Shown: piece after piece, positions 34,541-43,366 of the stretch
Layout of the letters: every line of letters begins with the position of its first letter
Numbering within the stretch: the stretch's first letter is position 1
Assembly: GCA_910575505.1 (NCBI GenBank)
Contig: CAJTFK010000004.1
Span: 124,001 to 188,000 of the forward strand
Direction of reading: 5' to 3'
Length of the DNA stretch: 64,000 bases
Source of the DNA: Oscillospiraceae bacterium
GTDB taxonomy: Bacteria; Bacillota; Clostridia; Oscillospirales; Oscillospiraceae
Notes under the pieces: model-generated
Seen by the model: only the letters and a program-made list of their open reading frames with translations
The model's database searches: none
Told to the model about the DNA's origin: nothing
Made by a program: the position numbers and the translations under genes

Positions 34541-34894
34541 CCGCGGCCACACCAGCCCCGCGCCGGAGAGCAGCAGGTACACCCCAAAGGGCTTCCGCAG
34601 AATCTCCACGTCCACCGAGTTTGAAATCCAGGCCCCCAGCAGAGCCGCCGCCACCGCTACGGGCACCGCCGCCTTCAGCGTGGGCTTATCCAGAAAGCCG
34701 CTCCGGGCGTGGCAGACCAGGGCGCTGGCCGCTGTGGGCAGAAAGAACAGCAGGTTCACCCCCTGGGCCGTCCGCTGGTCCACCCCCAGAAACAGCGTCA
34801 TCACCAAAAGAAGCAGCGTTCCGCCGCCCACGCCCCAGGCAGAAATCACGCTGGCCCCCAGGCCGCAGAGGAAGGGAATCACCCAGTCCGTCAT
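34520..34894 (-). CDS. Half-size TauE/SafE (TSUP) protein, part 2
   Basis: The 124-residue protein has about four helices and the TSUP motif SAWGVGGGTLLLLVM near its start (about residues 18-32). It corresponds to half of the usual 250-residue sulfite/organosulfonate exporter family. It starts at an ATGA overlap with its partner. The two halves probably form a heterodimer that equals a full transporter. Confidence 0.82.
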   Translation of the reverse strand: MTDWVIPFLCGLGASVISAWGVGGGTLLLLVMTLFLGVDQRTAQGVNLLFFLPTAASALVCHARSGFLDKPTLKAAVPVAVAAALLGAWISNSVDVEILRKPFGVYLLLSGAGLVWPRKNKEER

Positions 34895-35238
34895 AACAGA
34901 TACTTCACCCCCGCGTAAAAGAGAAAGGCGGCAAAGAGCCATTTCAGAAATTTTGTGGAGATTTTCCCATAGAGCTTTCCCCCCAGGAAGCCCCCCAGCA
35001 GGCCCCCGGCCAGATAGGGCAGCGCCTCCGTCAGGGACACGCCGCCCCGCCACACATACACCGCCGCCGACACCAGGCACACCGGGAAAATCACGCCCAC
35101 ACAGGTGGCGTACAGCTTCCGCTGGCTCAGCGTGCCGCCCCGGGACAGAATCGGCAGGAACACCATGCCCCCGCCGCCGCCGAACAGGCCGTTGGCCAGA
35201 CCCGCCGCCCCTCCGGCAATCCTGGCAATTCCCTTCAT
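34891..35238 (-). CDS. Half-size TauE/SafE (TSUP) protein, part 1
   Basis: The 115-residue protein has GLFGGGGGMVFLPILS near the start (about 17-32) and LAGGLLGGFLGGKL, the repeated Gly-rich motif of the family. It overlaps the second half by 4 nt. The cargo may be a sulfur compound or other anion; no biochemical clue is nearby. Confidence 0.82.
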   Translation of the reverse strand: MKGIARIAGGAAGLANGLFGGGGGMVFLPILSRGGTLSQRKLYATCVGVIFPVCLVSAAVYVWRGGVSLTEALPYLAGGLLGGFLGGKLYGKISTKFLKWLFAAFLFYAGVKYLL

Positions 35239-35297
35239 CGCGCTTCCCCCCTTCTATGTAGCCCTCCCCGAGGGGAGGGCCCGCCGCTTCGTCCCGC

Positions 35298-35489
35298 TTA
35301 TTTCAGCTTGAAGCTCTGGCAGTCGGTGCACTCCACCATGGTGGGGTTGGCCTCGTGGGTGCCCACCTGAATGGTGCTCAGGCCGCAGTAGTCATTGTCC
35401 TGGCAGTGATGGGCGCAGTTGTTCACCGTGCATCGGATACTCTGGTTGGGCGTGCAGGCACAGCCGCCGTTGGTGCAGTCCTTGCTCAT
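35298..35489 (-). CDS. DUF1540 Cys-rich protein
   Basis: The 63-residue protein has ten cysteines (counted from the translation) in the DUF1540 pattern: IRCTVNNCAHHC, then DYCGLSTIQVGTHE and ECTDCQSFK at the end. It probably binds metal. DUF1540 proteins are common in spore formers; the function is unknown. Confidence 0.85.
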   Translation of the reverse strand: MSKDCTNGGCACTPNQSIRCTVNNCAHHCQDNDYCGLSTIQVGTHEANPTMVECTDCQSFKLK

Positions 35490-35666
35490 ATCAAATGTCC
35501 TCCCGCATAAAAAATGGGGTTCCGGACCTCTGGAATCAACGCCCGGAACGGCGCTCCCGGTCCTCTCCGGAACCGGGAATTCCCGACGGTGAGGACTGGC
35601 GCTGTCCTAGTGTGCACCGTAGTGCGGAAGCTATGCCGGAATGTTCTGCCAATTTTGACAAAAAGG

Positions 35667-35694
35667 AAGGCGGGCCTTTCGGCCCGCCTTTTTT
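35667..35694. terminator. Flagellin terminator
   Basis: AAGGCGGGCC-TTTC-GGCCCGCCTT with T or T-rich tracts on both strands, about 55 nt beyond the flagellin stop. Confidence 0.85.
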
Positions 35695-35746
35695 GCTGTG
35701 CGCTCTTTTGCTTTGCGCAGTTGTCCTGCGTGAATACTGCCGAATC

Positions 35747-38635
35747 TTAGCCCAGCAGCTGGAGGACGCCCTGAGGCACCGCGTTGGCCTGGGCCAGCAT
35801 CGCCTGAGCGGACTGGACCAGAATGTTGTTCTTGGTGTAGGACATCATTTCCTCAGCGATGTCGGTGTCGCGGATGGTGGACTCAGCATCCTGGATGTTC
35901 TCCGCCATGACGCTCAGGTTGTTGGCGGTGTGCTCCAGACGGTTCTGATAAGCGCCCAGGTCGCCGCGGACGCCGGAAACGTAGTTAATGGCGTTCTTGA
36001 TGACGTCCACAGCCTTCTGTGCATTATCGGAGGTCAGGATGTCGATATCCTCAATGCTGGTGGACTCGCCGGTTTCCTCGTCGGTCAGCTTCATGGCGGA
36101 CACGTGCATGTCGCCGATGGAGACCTTCATCTGGTTGAAGGCATCGGAGGTGTCGCCAATCTGGAGGTTCAGAGCCTTGCCGCCCTCGGTGGCCTCGGAA
36201 ATCACGTTCTCCTTCTCATAGGAGCCGGCGCCGATGAAGCTCAGGGACTGCTCAATGCCTTCCTTGGTGCTCAGGTCGAACTTGGTGTTGGCATTGTTCC
36301 GGTAGTCCTCCAGTGTCTGGTTGGTGTCCAGATCGCCGTGGGTCTTGGTCTCGGTGAGGGTGATGCGGTTGCCGTCGTGGCCCACGGTCCAGACCGCGTT
36401 GCCCTTGGCGGCCTCGGTCAGGTTCTTGGCGATGGCGGCCAGGTCGCCGGAAGAAGCGTCCACGAAGGTGACGTTGCCGGCGGTTCCAATCTTCTTGGGA
36501 TCGGTGGTGAAGGTGAATTCATCCTCGCCAATCTTGATGGTCGCGCCGTCCTTCACCATGTCCTCGGTCAGGTCGAAGTAGGTGCTGGCCAGACGGTCCG
36601 CGCCGCCGGCGGTGACGTTCTTGATGGCGGTGGTGGACACGTTGAAGTCGCCGTGAGCGCCCTCGGTGATGCCCTCCATCTTGCCGCCCTCAGCGCCTTC
36701 CTCCACAACGTCAATCTGGGCCTCAGTGAGCTTGACGGGAGCCTTATAGGTGTTGTAGCTAATAGCATTGGTAAGAGTGCCGTTGGCAGTGGGGCCCTGT
36801 CCGCCAGAAAGGCCAGCCTTCTGAGCAGTCAGAGTCAGGGTGTTGCCGTCCAGGGTGGCGATATATTCGCCCACCTTGAGGCCCCGCTCACCGGCAGCGT
36901 TCAGCTTATCAAAATCAATCTCATATTCAGTGCCGTTAGCATCCTCAAGGGTCACAGGACCCAGGGCGCTGTCGTTCCAGCCGGTGACGTCATAGGTCCA
37001 GGTATCCTTTACGGCATCCACAGCGTTGACCGCCGTACCTGTTCCCAAGGCCAGTTTGGTGGTACCCGTAGCAGCATCTCCGCCGAGGGTAATGCCAGTA
37101 ACGGCGCCCTTGCCGGTGCCCATCTCCTTGGCTTCCAGAATAATTCCGGTATCACTACCGGAAATATCAAAGAGGTTGCTCAAATCCTTGTCGGCTTTGA
37201 GCGCGTCAATCAACTTTCCGGCGGCAGTAGTTACGGTATCTGTACCAGTCAGCGTATAACTGACATTTTTAGTCTGAGCCTTACCAGCAGCATCCGTATA
37301 GTTAACAGTCAGCGTCGCCACTTCACCAGCAGTGACAGCACCACCAGCAGTCAGCGTACCAGTGGTATACTTGCTCTTCACGCCGTCCACGCCTGCGACC
37401 TGGTTACCAGTGATACCAGTAGCGGCCTGGGTCTCCTTATAGGAGACGGTGGGGGTGTTCATCTTGCCGGCCTCTTTGGCAGTCAGAGTGACCTTGCCGC
37501 CGTCCTCGGTGACTTTATAGTCGCTAAGGATGCCCTGCTTTTCCATGTCGGCAAACACCTCAGACCACGTCTGAGCAGTGGGAGCAGCACCGGTCGTATC
37601 CTTATCCTTGATAGTATAGCTCTGGCCGTTGATGGTCACAACGCCGCCGATGGTGGTATTACCCAGGTCAGCGGCATTGAAGGTGAATTCAGCCTTCTTG
37701 GGCTCCACCTTGCCGCTGATGGTGACCTGCATAGAGCCGTTGATCTCGTCGGCCTTGGAGGCGGGCGCTTCCTTCTGAGTGAAGGTCAGACGGGAGGTAT
37801 TCTCAGCGCCGGCCTTGACCTCCATGGTCTGGCCGTTGATCTGCATGCCGTCCAGGGTGTCGACCTTCTTGCCGTCCACGGTAATCTCATAGCCGTTGGC
37901 GCCCAGGAACGCGTTGACCAGATCAGCGCCCTCCACCTGACCGTGGTCCTCGGTGGCCTTCAGGGTGATCTCGGTGTCGCCCATCTTCATGGTCAGGGTG
38001 TTGCCCTTGCCGCCCTGGAACTTGAAGTTGTGCAGGTCCACGCTGAACTGGGTTCCCGTGGAGCCGTTGGCCTCGTTGTGGAGGACGGTGTTGGTGCCCA
38101 GCACCTGGCCCACCTCGGCCAGCTTGCCGTTCTCAAAGGTCAGGGCCTCGCTCTTGGTGGGGTCAATAGTGACGGTCTCGGTCACGGCGTCCTGAGCCAG
38201 CTTGGCGGTGTCCAGAGAGCCGTCCAGCAGCTTGATGCCGTTGAAGTTGGCAGAGTCGGCGATGCGGTTGATTTCGGTCTTGAGGGCGCTCATTTCCTTG
38301 TTCAGGTTCTCGCGGTCCACCTCGTCCTGATAGGTGCCGTTGGCAGACTGGGTAGCCAGATAGTCCATGCGGTTGAGCATGTCCTGAATTTCCTGCATGG
38401 CGCCCTCGGCGGTCTTCACCAGAGAGATGCCGTCCTTGACGTTCTTGCTGGCGGCATTCAGGCCGGTGATCTGAGCCCGCATCTTCTCGGAAATAGCCAG
38501 ACCGGCGGCGTCGTCACCGGCGCGGTTGATCTTGTATCCGGAGGACAGCTTTTCCAGGTTCTTGGACAGGGCGCTGGTGTTGGTGTTGTAGTTGCGGTAG
38601 GCGTTCATCGCCAGAATATTGTGCTGAATACGCAT
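35747..38635 (-). CDS. Very large flagellin
   Basis: The 962-residue protein has flagellin ends: N-terminal D0/D1 (MRIQHNILAMNAYRN, then KLSSGYKINRAGDDAAGLAI) and a C-terminal helix (IRDTDIAEEMMSY, NILVQSAQAMLAQAN). Typical flagellins are 270-500 residues; here some 700 residues of beta-rich, Thr/Gly-rich D2/D3-like modules are inserted. Recurrent segments such as VTLTAKEAGK and LTLTAQKAGL lie near 382 and 605. It is exported by the flagellar system. csrA lies just upstream, with the TnpB-like gene before it. Confidence 0.95.
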   Translation of the reverse strand: MRIQHNILAMNAYRNYNTNTSALSKNLEKLSSGYKINRAGDDAAGLAISEKMRAQITGLNAASKNVKDGISLVKTAEGAMQEIQDMLNRMDYLATQSANGTYQDEVDRENLNKEMSALKTEINRIADSANFNGIKLLDGSLDTAKLAQDAVTETVTIDPTKSEALTFENGKLAEVGQVLGTNTVLHNEANGSTGTQFSVDLHNFKFQGGKGNTLTMKMGDTEITLKATEDHGQVEGADLVNAFLGANGYEITVDGKKVDTLDGMQINGQTMEVKAGAENTSRLTFTQKEAPASKADEINGSMQVTISGKVEPKKAEFTFNAADLGNTTIGGVVTINGQSYTIKDKDTTGAAPTAQTWSEVFADMEKQGILSDYKVTEDGGKVTLTAKEAGKMNTPTVSYKETQAATGITGNQVAGVDGVKSKYTTGTLTAGGAVTAGEVATLTVNYTDAAGKAQTKNVSYTLTGTDTVTTAAGKLIDALKADKDLSNLFDISGSDTGIILEAKEMGTGKGAVTGITLGGDAATGTTKLALGTGTAVNAVDAVKDTWTYDVTGWNDSALGPVTLEDANGTEYEIDFDKLNAAGERGLKVGEYIATLDGNTLTLTAQKAGLSGGQGPTANGTLTNAISYNTYKAPVKLTEAQIDVVEEGAEGGKMEGITEGAHGDFNVSTTAIKNVTAGGADRLASTYFDLTEDMVKDGATIKIGEDEFTFTTDPKKIGTAGNVTFVDASSGDLAAIAKNLTEAAKGNAVWTVGHDGNRITLTETKTHGDLDTNQTLEDYRNNANTKFDLSTKEGIEQSLSFIGAGSYEKENVISEATEGGKALNLQIGDTSDAFNQMKVSIGDMHVSAMKLTDEETGESTSIEDIDILTSDNAQKAVDVIKNAINYVSGVRGDLGAYQNRLEHTANNLSVMAENIQDAESTIRDTDIAEEMMSYTKNNILVQSAQAMLAQANAVPQGVLQLLG

Positions 38636-38811
38636 TGTTTTTGCCTCCTTAGCAAAATTTAATGTGTTTGAACAATCCTTCGTTCGCCCACAAATGAAAG
38701 GTGGTGCGCCGCCCCCCGGTATCCGGAGTGCCGGAAGACAGACGCAGGACTGGGAACCCGCCCACCGTCAGGCGGTGAGGCTCCATATATTTCAACCAGC
38801 TCGTCAGCCGT

Positions 38812-38914
38812 TTGAAACCTTTTTGGTTTCCGCCGCGCTCTGCGCGGCGGCTCCCTCCTACAGGGAGTTTTTTTGTTTCCGCCGCACTCTGTGCGGCGGC
38901 TCCCCCGGGCCTGG
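38812..38914 (-). promoter_or_regulatory. Flagellin leader hairpins
   Basis: Two near-identical modules, GCCGCCGC-(A/G)CAGAG-(T/C)GCGGCGG, separated by CTCCCT-GTA-GGAGGGAG, lie between csrA and the flagellin start. The middle hairpin exposes AGGA, and the flagellin ribosome-binding site is AAGGAGG; both resemble CsrA targets. Confidence 0.5.
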
Positions 38915-39250
38915 TCAGGTCTGGGGAAACATATGATTCAGCTGCCGCCGCAGGGTCTGAACGTCCTGGTCCCCGCCGTCCATCCGGCTGAGGAGGGCCC
39001 GCATGGCGGCCAGGGCCTGGGCCTTGCTCCGGTCCCAGGTGAGCTCACGCCTGTACTGGCGGGGCGCGTCAAACACGCAGCCGGGGCGCTGTCCCCCGGT
39101 CCGCTCCAGAACCTCCCCCCGCAGAATGGGGACCTCCCGGGGGGCGTCGATGACGAGCTTGCAGCCGTCCCGGCTCACCCGGTCCAGCTGGACCACCACA
39201 TTCTCACCGATGGTCAGATACTCGCCCTGTGAAAGAGACAGGCTAAGCAT
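38915..39250 (-). CDS. csrA: CsrA-family translational regulator, extended
   Basis: The 111-residue protein begins with the CsrA fold (MLSLSLSQGEYLTIGENVVV, then LVIDAPREVPILRGEVLER, keeping the RNA-binding Arg of strand 5). CsrA is usually 60-75 residues; about 45 extra residues, helical and charged, follow. CsrA represses flagellin translation in Bacillus, and this gene directly precedes the flagellin gene. GGAG lies 9 nt before the start. No fliW is in the window. Confidence 0.85.
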   Translation of the reverse strand: MLSLSLSQGEYLTIGENVVVQLDRVSRDGCKLVIDAPREVPILRGEVLERTGGQRPGCVFDAPRQYRRELTWDRSKAQALAAMRALLSRMDGGDQDVQTLRRQLNHMFPQT

Positions 39251-39428
39251 ACTTTCAACTCCTTTTCAGATACCGGGCGGCATAAAATCCTTTTTTCCGC
39301 CCTCCGGAGACATTCATTGTCAAAATATTGTGAACGCCCGCCGGGGCAGAATCCGGAGAGTCCGCACCGTCCCGGCATGAGCTTCGGACACGCGCACGCG
39401 TCCTCTCGTTTCCCGCTCTCCGGTTCGG

Positions 39429-39560
39429 AAAACGCTGATTGAAACGAAACGGTCCCGACTGCCTCTATGCTGTTTCGCTTCAATCAACGCTTCCCGTCCG
39501 GACTGCGGGCCTTCACCGGTGTTCCGGCCGGCAGTTGCTGGAGGATGGGGAATCCGCCCC
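39429..39560 (-). ncRNA. Possible guide-RNA region at the 3' end of the TnpB-like gene
   Basis: In TnpB loci the guide RNA overlaps the 3' end of the gene and continues past it. Here the end of the gene (39513-39560) is followed by GCAGTCCGGACGGGAAG and then an 18-bp hairpin with two G-T pairs (arms 39472-39489 and 39433-39450, 21-nt loop) ending in TTTT. The hairpin is a likely terminator of such an RNA. The guide boundaries cannot be fixed by eye. Confidence 0.45.
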
Positions 39561-40712
39561 TCTCTGCGCTTCCCCGGAAAAGGCGCTCAGGCGGCACTGG
39601 GCCAGACCCTGGGCCTTGATGTTTCTGGCGGCGTTGACCTCCCGCCGGTGGACCGTTCCGCAGGCGGGACAGGTCCACCTTTGTTCCGAGGCGTCCCCCG
39701 CCGCGCCGCAGACGGAGCAGGTCCGGGCGGAAGGGGCGTAGCGGTCCACCAGAATCAGACGCTTGCCCTGGTCCTCCAGCTTGCGCCCCAGGCACTCCCG
39801 GAACATTCCGTATCCGGAGCCCAGGGGCCCGCCGAAGGCTGTTTTCATATCGTTCAGGTTGTCGGCCCGCATGCACACGGCGTCCCAGGCGTTGGCTATC
39901 CGCCGGGATTCCTTGTGGACAAAATCGCGCCGCTGGTTGGCGATGTGCTCGTGGAGCAGGCGGTATTTCCGCACCGCTTCCCGATAGTTTCCAGAGCCGG
40001 GCCGCATCCGGCTCATGCGCCGCTGGAGCTCCGCCAGCCGGTTCTGCGACTGCACCAGCCACCGGGGCGGGTCCGCCAGGGTCCCGTCGTCGGCTGCGTA
40101 AAAGTGCTTCAGGGAGTATTGCAGTCCCAGGGTTCTCTCCGGCGTCACGGGGACCTGCCGGGGTTTCCGGGTCTCGCAGGCGTAGAGTATGGAACAGAAA
40201 TATTTCCCGGTGGGGGTCCGTTCCACGGTGATTCGTTTCAGCTTCCACCAGCCCAGAGGGCGGCGGTGAAACCTCGCCGGGACAATGCCCGCCTTGGTCA
40301 TGCGGATGCCGTCCCGGGTGGTGTAAATCGTGGGGCCGGAGGAAAAAACGTGGTTGCAGGCGGTGAAGGAATCCCGGCCGTCCTTTTTGCGCTTGAACCG
40401 GGGATGACCGAAGGCGTCCGGGTTTTTGAAAAAGGCCCGGAAGGCCTGGCTCAGCCGGTTGTGCTCCTGAATGAGGGCCTGATTGTCGACCTCCTTCAGG
40501 AAGGGGGCGGCGGTCTTGTACTTCGCCGGCGTGGGGATGAAGTGCGCGCCGGTCTCCAGGTAAAACCGCTGCTGGTCGGCAAGCATCCGGTTCCAGAGCC
40601 AGCGGCAGCAGCCGAAGGTTTTTTCGAACAGCCCGGCCTGCTCCGGCGTGGGATAGAGGCGGACCTTGATGGTGGTGTATCTGGCGGTTGTTTCCGTGCT
40701 TTTCCCAGCCAT
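39513..40712 (-). CDS. Nuclease-dead TnpB-like protein (TldR-like)
   Basis: The 399-residue protein is a TnpB homologue: helical N-terminal wedge region, RuvC-like core and an intact zinc ribbon (C332, C335, C348, C351; TCSVCGAAGD...WTCPACG). The RuvC acids are not conserved. Motif I GIDLGLKHF has become G-L-Q198-Y-S-L-K-H-F (D to Q), motif II E-N/D-L-N is D284-N-L-N (E to D), and motif III RDxNAA is R-E358-VNAA (D to E). It should bind RNA and DNA but not cut. No transposase tnpA is beside it. Start 40712 with AAAGGAG. Confidence 0.85.
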   Translation of the reverse strand: MAGKSTETTARYTTIKVRLYPTPEQAGLFEKTFGCCRWLWNRMLADQQRFYLETGAHFIPTPAKYKTAAPFLKEVDNQALIQEHNRLSQAFRAFFKNPDAFGHPRFKRKKDGRDSFTACNHVFSSGPTIYTTRDGIRMTKAGIVPARFHRRPLGWWKLKRITVERTPTGKYFCSILYACETRKPRQVPVTPERTLGLQYSLKHFYAADDGTLADPPRWLVQSQNRLAELQRRMSRMRPGSGNYREAVRKYRLLHEHIANQRRDFVHKESRRIANAWDAVCMRADNLNDMKTAFGGPLGSGYGMFRECLGRKLEDQGKRLILVDRYAPSARTCSVCGAAGDASEQRWTCPACGTVHRREVNAARNIKAQGLAQCRLSAFSGEAQRGADSPSSSNCRPEHR

Positions 40713-40860
40713 GCCGTCTCCTTTCCCGGGACAGCCCCTGGCCGCCGCAGAGCAGAATTTGCTATGGTGTGCTTTTTCAAATTGGAAAAGCATTTAGAAA
40801 AATTTGCGAAAACCTCTTAATTTTCAGTCAAAGCCGCCGATGATAAGGGTGTAGGCAGTC

Positions 40861-40908
40861 AGAAGCCGTCAGTTTGAAAACGCACACATTTTCAAACTGA
40901 CGGCTTCT
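40861..40908. other. Perfect 20-bp stem hairpin
   Basis: AGAAGCCGTCAGTTTGAAAA (40861-40880) and its exact complement (40889-40908) are separated by the loop CGCACACA. The plus-strand side is followed by several TTTTC runs. It lies between the recombinase and TnpB-like genes. It could be a terminator or a recombinase or mobile-element site. Confidence 0.6.
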
Positions 40909-40953
40909 CCGTTTTCTGTTTTCTGTTTTCAGCCCCAGCCGGCGGGGGCAGGA

Positions 40954-41574
<621 letters not shown>

Positions 41575-41584
41575 TCAGGGTTTA

Positions 41585-41746
41585 AGAACCTGTATTCACA
41601 ACCGTTGCACGCCGTCTGGCCGGTCTTTTTCCCGCCATACTGCGTCGATTTCCCTTGCCATACGTCAGTATGGCAAGGGCGCTCTCCTTGTCTGACGAGA
41701 CAAATCCTCGCCCATCCGGCATCCCCCGGCTATGAATACAGGTTCT
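41585..41746 (+). repeat. Family A inverted-end repeat, full copy
   Basis: 162 bp from AGAACCTGTATTCACAACCG to TATGAATACAGGTTCT, with an inner dyad (CCCTTGCCATACG...AGTATGGCAAGGG). It occupies the position where the recombinase promoter would be expected. Confidence 0.82.
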
Positions 41747-42017
41747 AATTCACGAGTTTCACCCATCCATTATAATCCCTTCCCCTGACCGGGGGCAACC
41801 TGCCCGGGCGGACATCCCCCCTCCCCTCCGGAGTCCCCGGCATCCCCTCCCGCCGGGACGGAAAAACCGGCAGACCGGACCGTGGGCCGCCCTGGTCCGA
41901 AAAACGCCTCCCTTTCCGGGCGGCACGTCTCCGGGCGCGTCCCTTTTCCCTTCTTGACAAAACCGGGAATGTAGTTTAAATTAGCTCTTATAAAAATATC
42001 ATAAGGAGTAAACTGCC
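41747..42017. promoter_or_regulatory. FprA-type gene promoter region
   Basis: TTGACA (41954-41959), 17 nt, TAAATT (41977-41982) precede the flavoprotein gene. I see nothing else between the repeat and this promoter. Confidence 0.7.
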
Positions 42018-43232
42018 ATGCACAGTGTACGTACCATTACGCCGGACCTCTTGCTGCTGGGCGGCTCCGACCGGCAGCTGTCCCTGTTTGAAAATCTCTA
42101 TCCCATCCCCCGGGGCGTCTCCTACAACGCCTATCTGCTGCTGGACGAGAAAACCGTCCTGCTGGACACGGCGGACAGCGCCGTGGGCGCCCATTTCTAT
42201 GAGAATCTGGAGTATGCCCTTCAGGGCCGCCCTCTGGACTATGTGGTGGTGAACCACATGGAGCCGGACCACTGTTCCACCCTGGGCGCGGTGCTCCGCA
42301 CCCATCCCAGGGCCCAGGTGGTGGCCAGCGCCAAGGCCATTTCCATGATCGGCCAGTTCTTCGACGCCAATGTTACGGACCGCAGCCTCATTGTGAAGGA
42401 GGGGGACACCCTTTCCACCGGACGCCACACCCTCACCTTTGCCCTGGCTCCCATGGTCCACTGGCCGGAGGTCATGGTCACATACGACGCCACGGACAAG
42501 ATTCTCTTCTCCGCCGATGCCTTCGGCACCTTCGGTGCGCTGAACGGAAACATTTTTGCCGACGAAGTGCGCTTTGAAAGCGAATGGCTGCCGGACGCCC
42601 GGCGCTACTATACCAACATCGTGGGCAAGTACGGCGCTCAGGTTCAGAACCTGCTGAAAAAGGCCTCCGCTCTGGACATTCAGATGATCTGCCCCCTCCA
42701 CGGCCCCATCTGGCGTGAGGAGGCGGGGATTGCATGGTTCTTTGAAAAGTATCAGCGCTGGAGCAGCTATACCCCCGAGGACCGCACCGCCGTCATTTTC
42801 TGCGGCTCCATCTACGGCAACACGGAGAACGCCGCCGAAATCCTGGCCGCCCGCCTGGCGGACAGGGGCGTGAAGAACCTCGCCCTCTACGACGTGTCCC
42901 ACACCCACCTGTCCGATCTGGTTGCCGAGGCCTTCCGGTGCAGCCACCTGGTGTTTGCCTCCGCCACCTACAACGCCGAGATTTTCACCCCCATGGACAC
43001 GCTTCTGCGGGACCTGAAGTCCCACGGCCTGCGGAACCGCACCGCCGCCCTCATCGAAAACGGCACCTGGGCGCCGGTTTCCGGTAAGCAGATGGCGGAG
43101 CTTCTGGGGGGCATGAAGGATATGACCCTTCTGGACGGCACAGTGTCCCTGAAATCCTCTGTAAAGGAAACCCAGCGCCAGGATCTGGAGACCCTGGCCG
43201 ACGCTCTGGCGGCGAACATCCTGGACAGCTGA
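42018..43232 (+). CDS. FprA-type A flavoprotein (O2/NO reductase)
   Basis: The 404-residue protein has an N-terminal MBL-like diiron domain (NHMEPDHC, about residues 77-84, with later His/Asp ligands SADAFG and CPLHGPIW) and a C-terminal flavodoxin domain (about 255-395; FCGSIYGNTENAA binding FMN). Such proteins reduce oxygen or nitric oxide to protect anaerobes, taking electrons from rubredoxin. Single gene with its own promoter and terminator; the ATG follows AAGGAG. Confidence 0.93.
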   Translation: MHSVRTITPDLLLLGGSDRQLSLFENLYPIPRGVSYNAYLLLDEKTVLLDTADSAVGAHFYENLEYALQGRPLDYVVVNHMEPDHCSTLGAVLRTHPRAQVVASAKAISMIGQFFDANVTDRSLIVKEGDTLSTGRHTLTFALAPMVHWPEVMVTYDATDKILFSADAFGTFGALNGNIFADEVRFESEWLPDARRYYTNIVGKYGAQVQNLLKKASALDIQMICPLHGPIWREEAGIAWFFEKYQRWSSYTPEDRTAVIFCGSIYGNTENAAEILAARLADRGVKNLALYDVSHTHLSDLVAEAFRCSHLVFASATYNAEIFTPMDTLLRDLKSHGLRNRTAALIENGTWAPVSGKQMAELLGGMKDMTLLDGTVSLKSSVKETQRQDLETLADALAANILDS

Positions 43233-43267
43233 TTTTTGGCGAACCCTTTTTCTCCCCCCGATCAATA

Positions 43268-43300
43268 AAGAGGCCTCCCGGCTTTGCCGGGAGGCCTCTT
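43268..43300. terminator. Bidirectional terminator
   Basis: AAGAGGCCTCCCGG and CCGGGAGGCCTCTT form a 14-bp stem between the converging flavoprotein and SLH-protein genes. Confidence 0.9.
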
Positions 43301-43366
43301 CGCTGTCTGTGCTGTTTTTCGCTGCCTGTTCGCCTTCGGACCTGCGAAAATCCGCCCACTGCGGGG

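Noticed and set aside
35495-38662. A 1055-codon open frame on the plus strand opposite the flagellin gene
   Set aside because: The minus frame encodes an unmistakable flagellin. The antisense frame is the usual by-product of GC-rich codons and has no ribosome-binding site or family features.
38636-38790. A sigma-28-type flagellin promoter
   Set aside because: I could not find TAAA with a properly spaced GCCGATAA-like box upstream of the flagellin gene.
38800-38835. Hix-like inversion site at GAAACC-TTTTT-GGTTTC
   Set aside because: Spacing differs from hix/gix sites (5 instead of 2 central bases) and no second copy in inverse orientation was found. Kept only as a note in the recombinase finding.
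39519-40820. A 433-codon plus-strand frame opposite the TnpB-like gene
   Set aside because: Same GC artefact; the minus frame has a zinc ribbon and RuvC-like core.
41745-41960. A 71-codon minus-strand frame
   Set aside because: Arg/Gly-rich composition, no ribosome-binding site and overlap with the repeat edge indicate chance.
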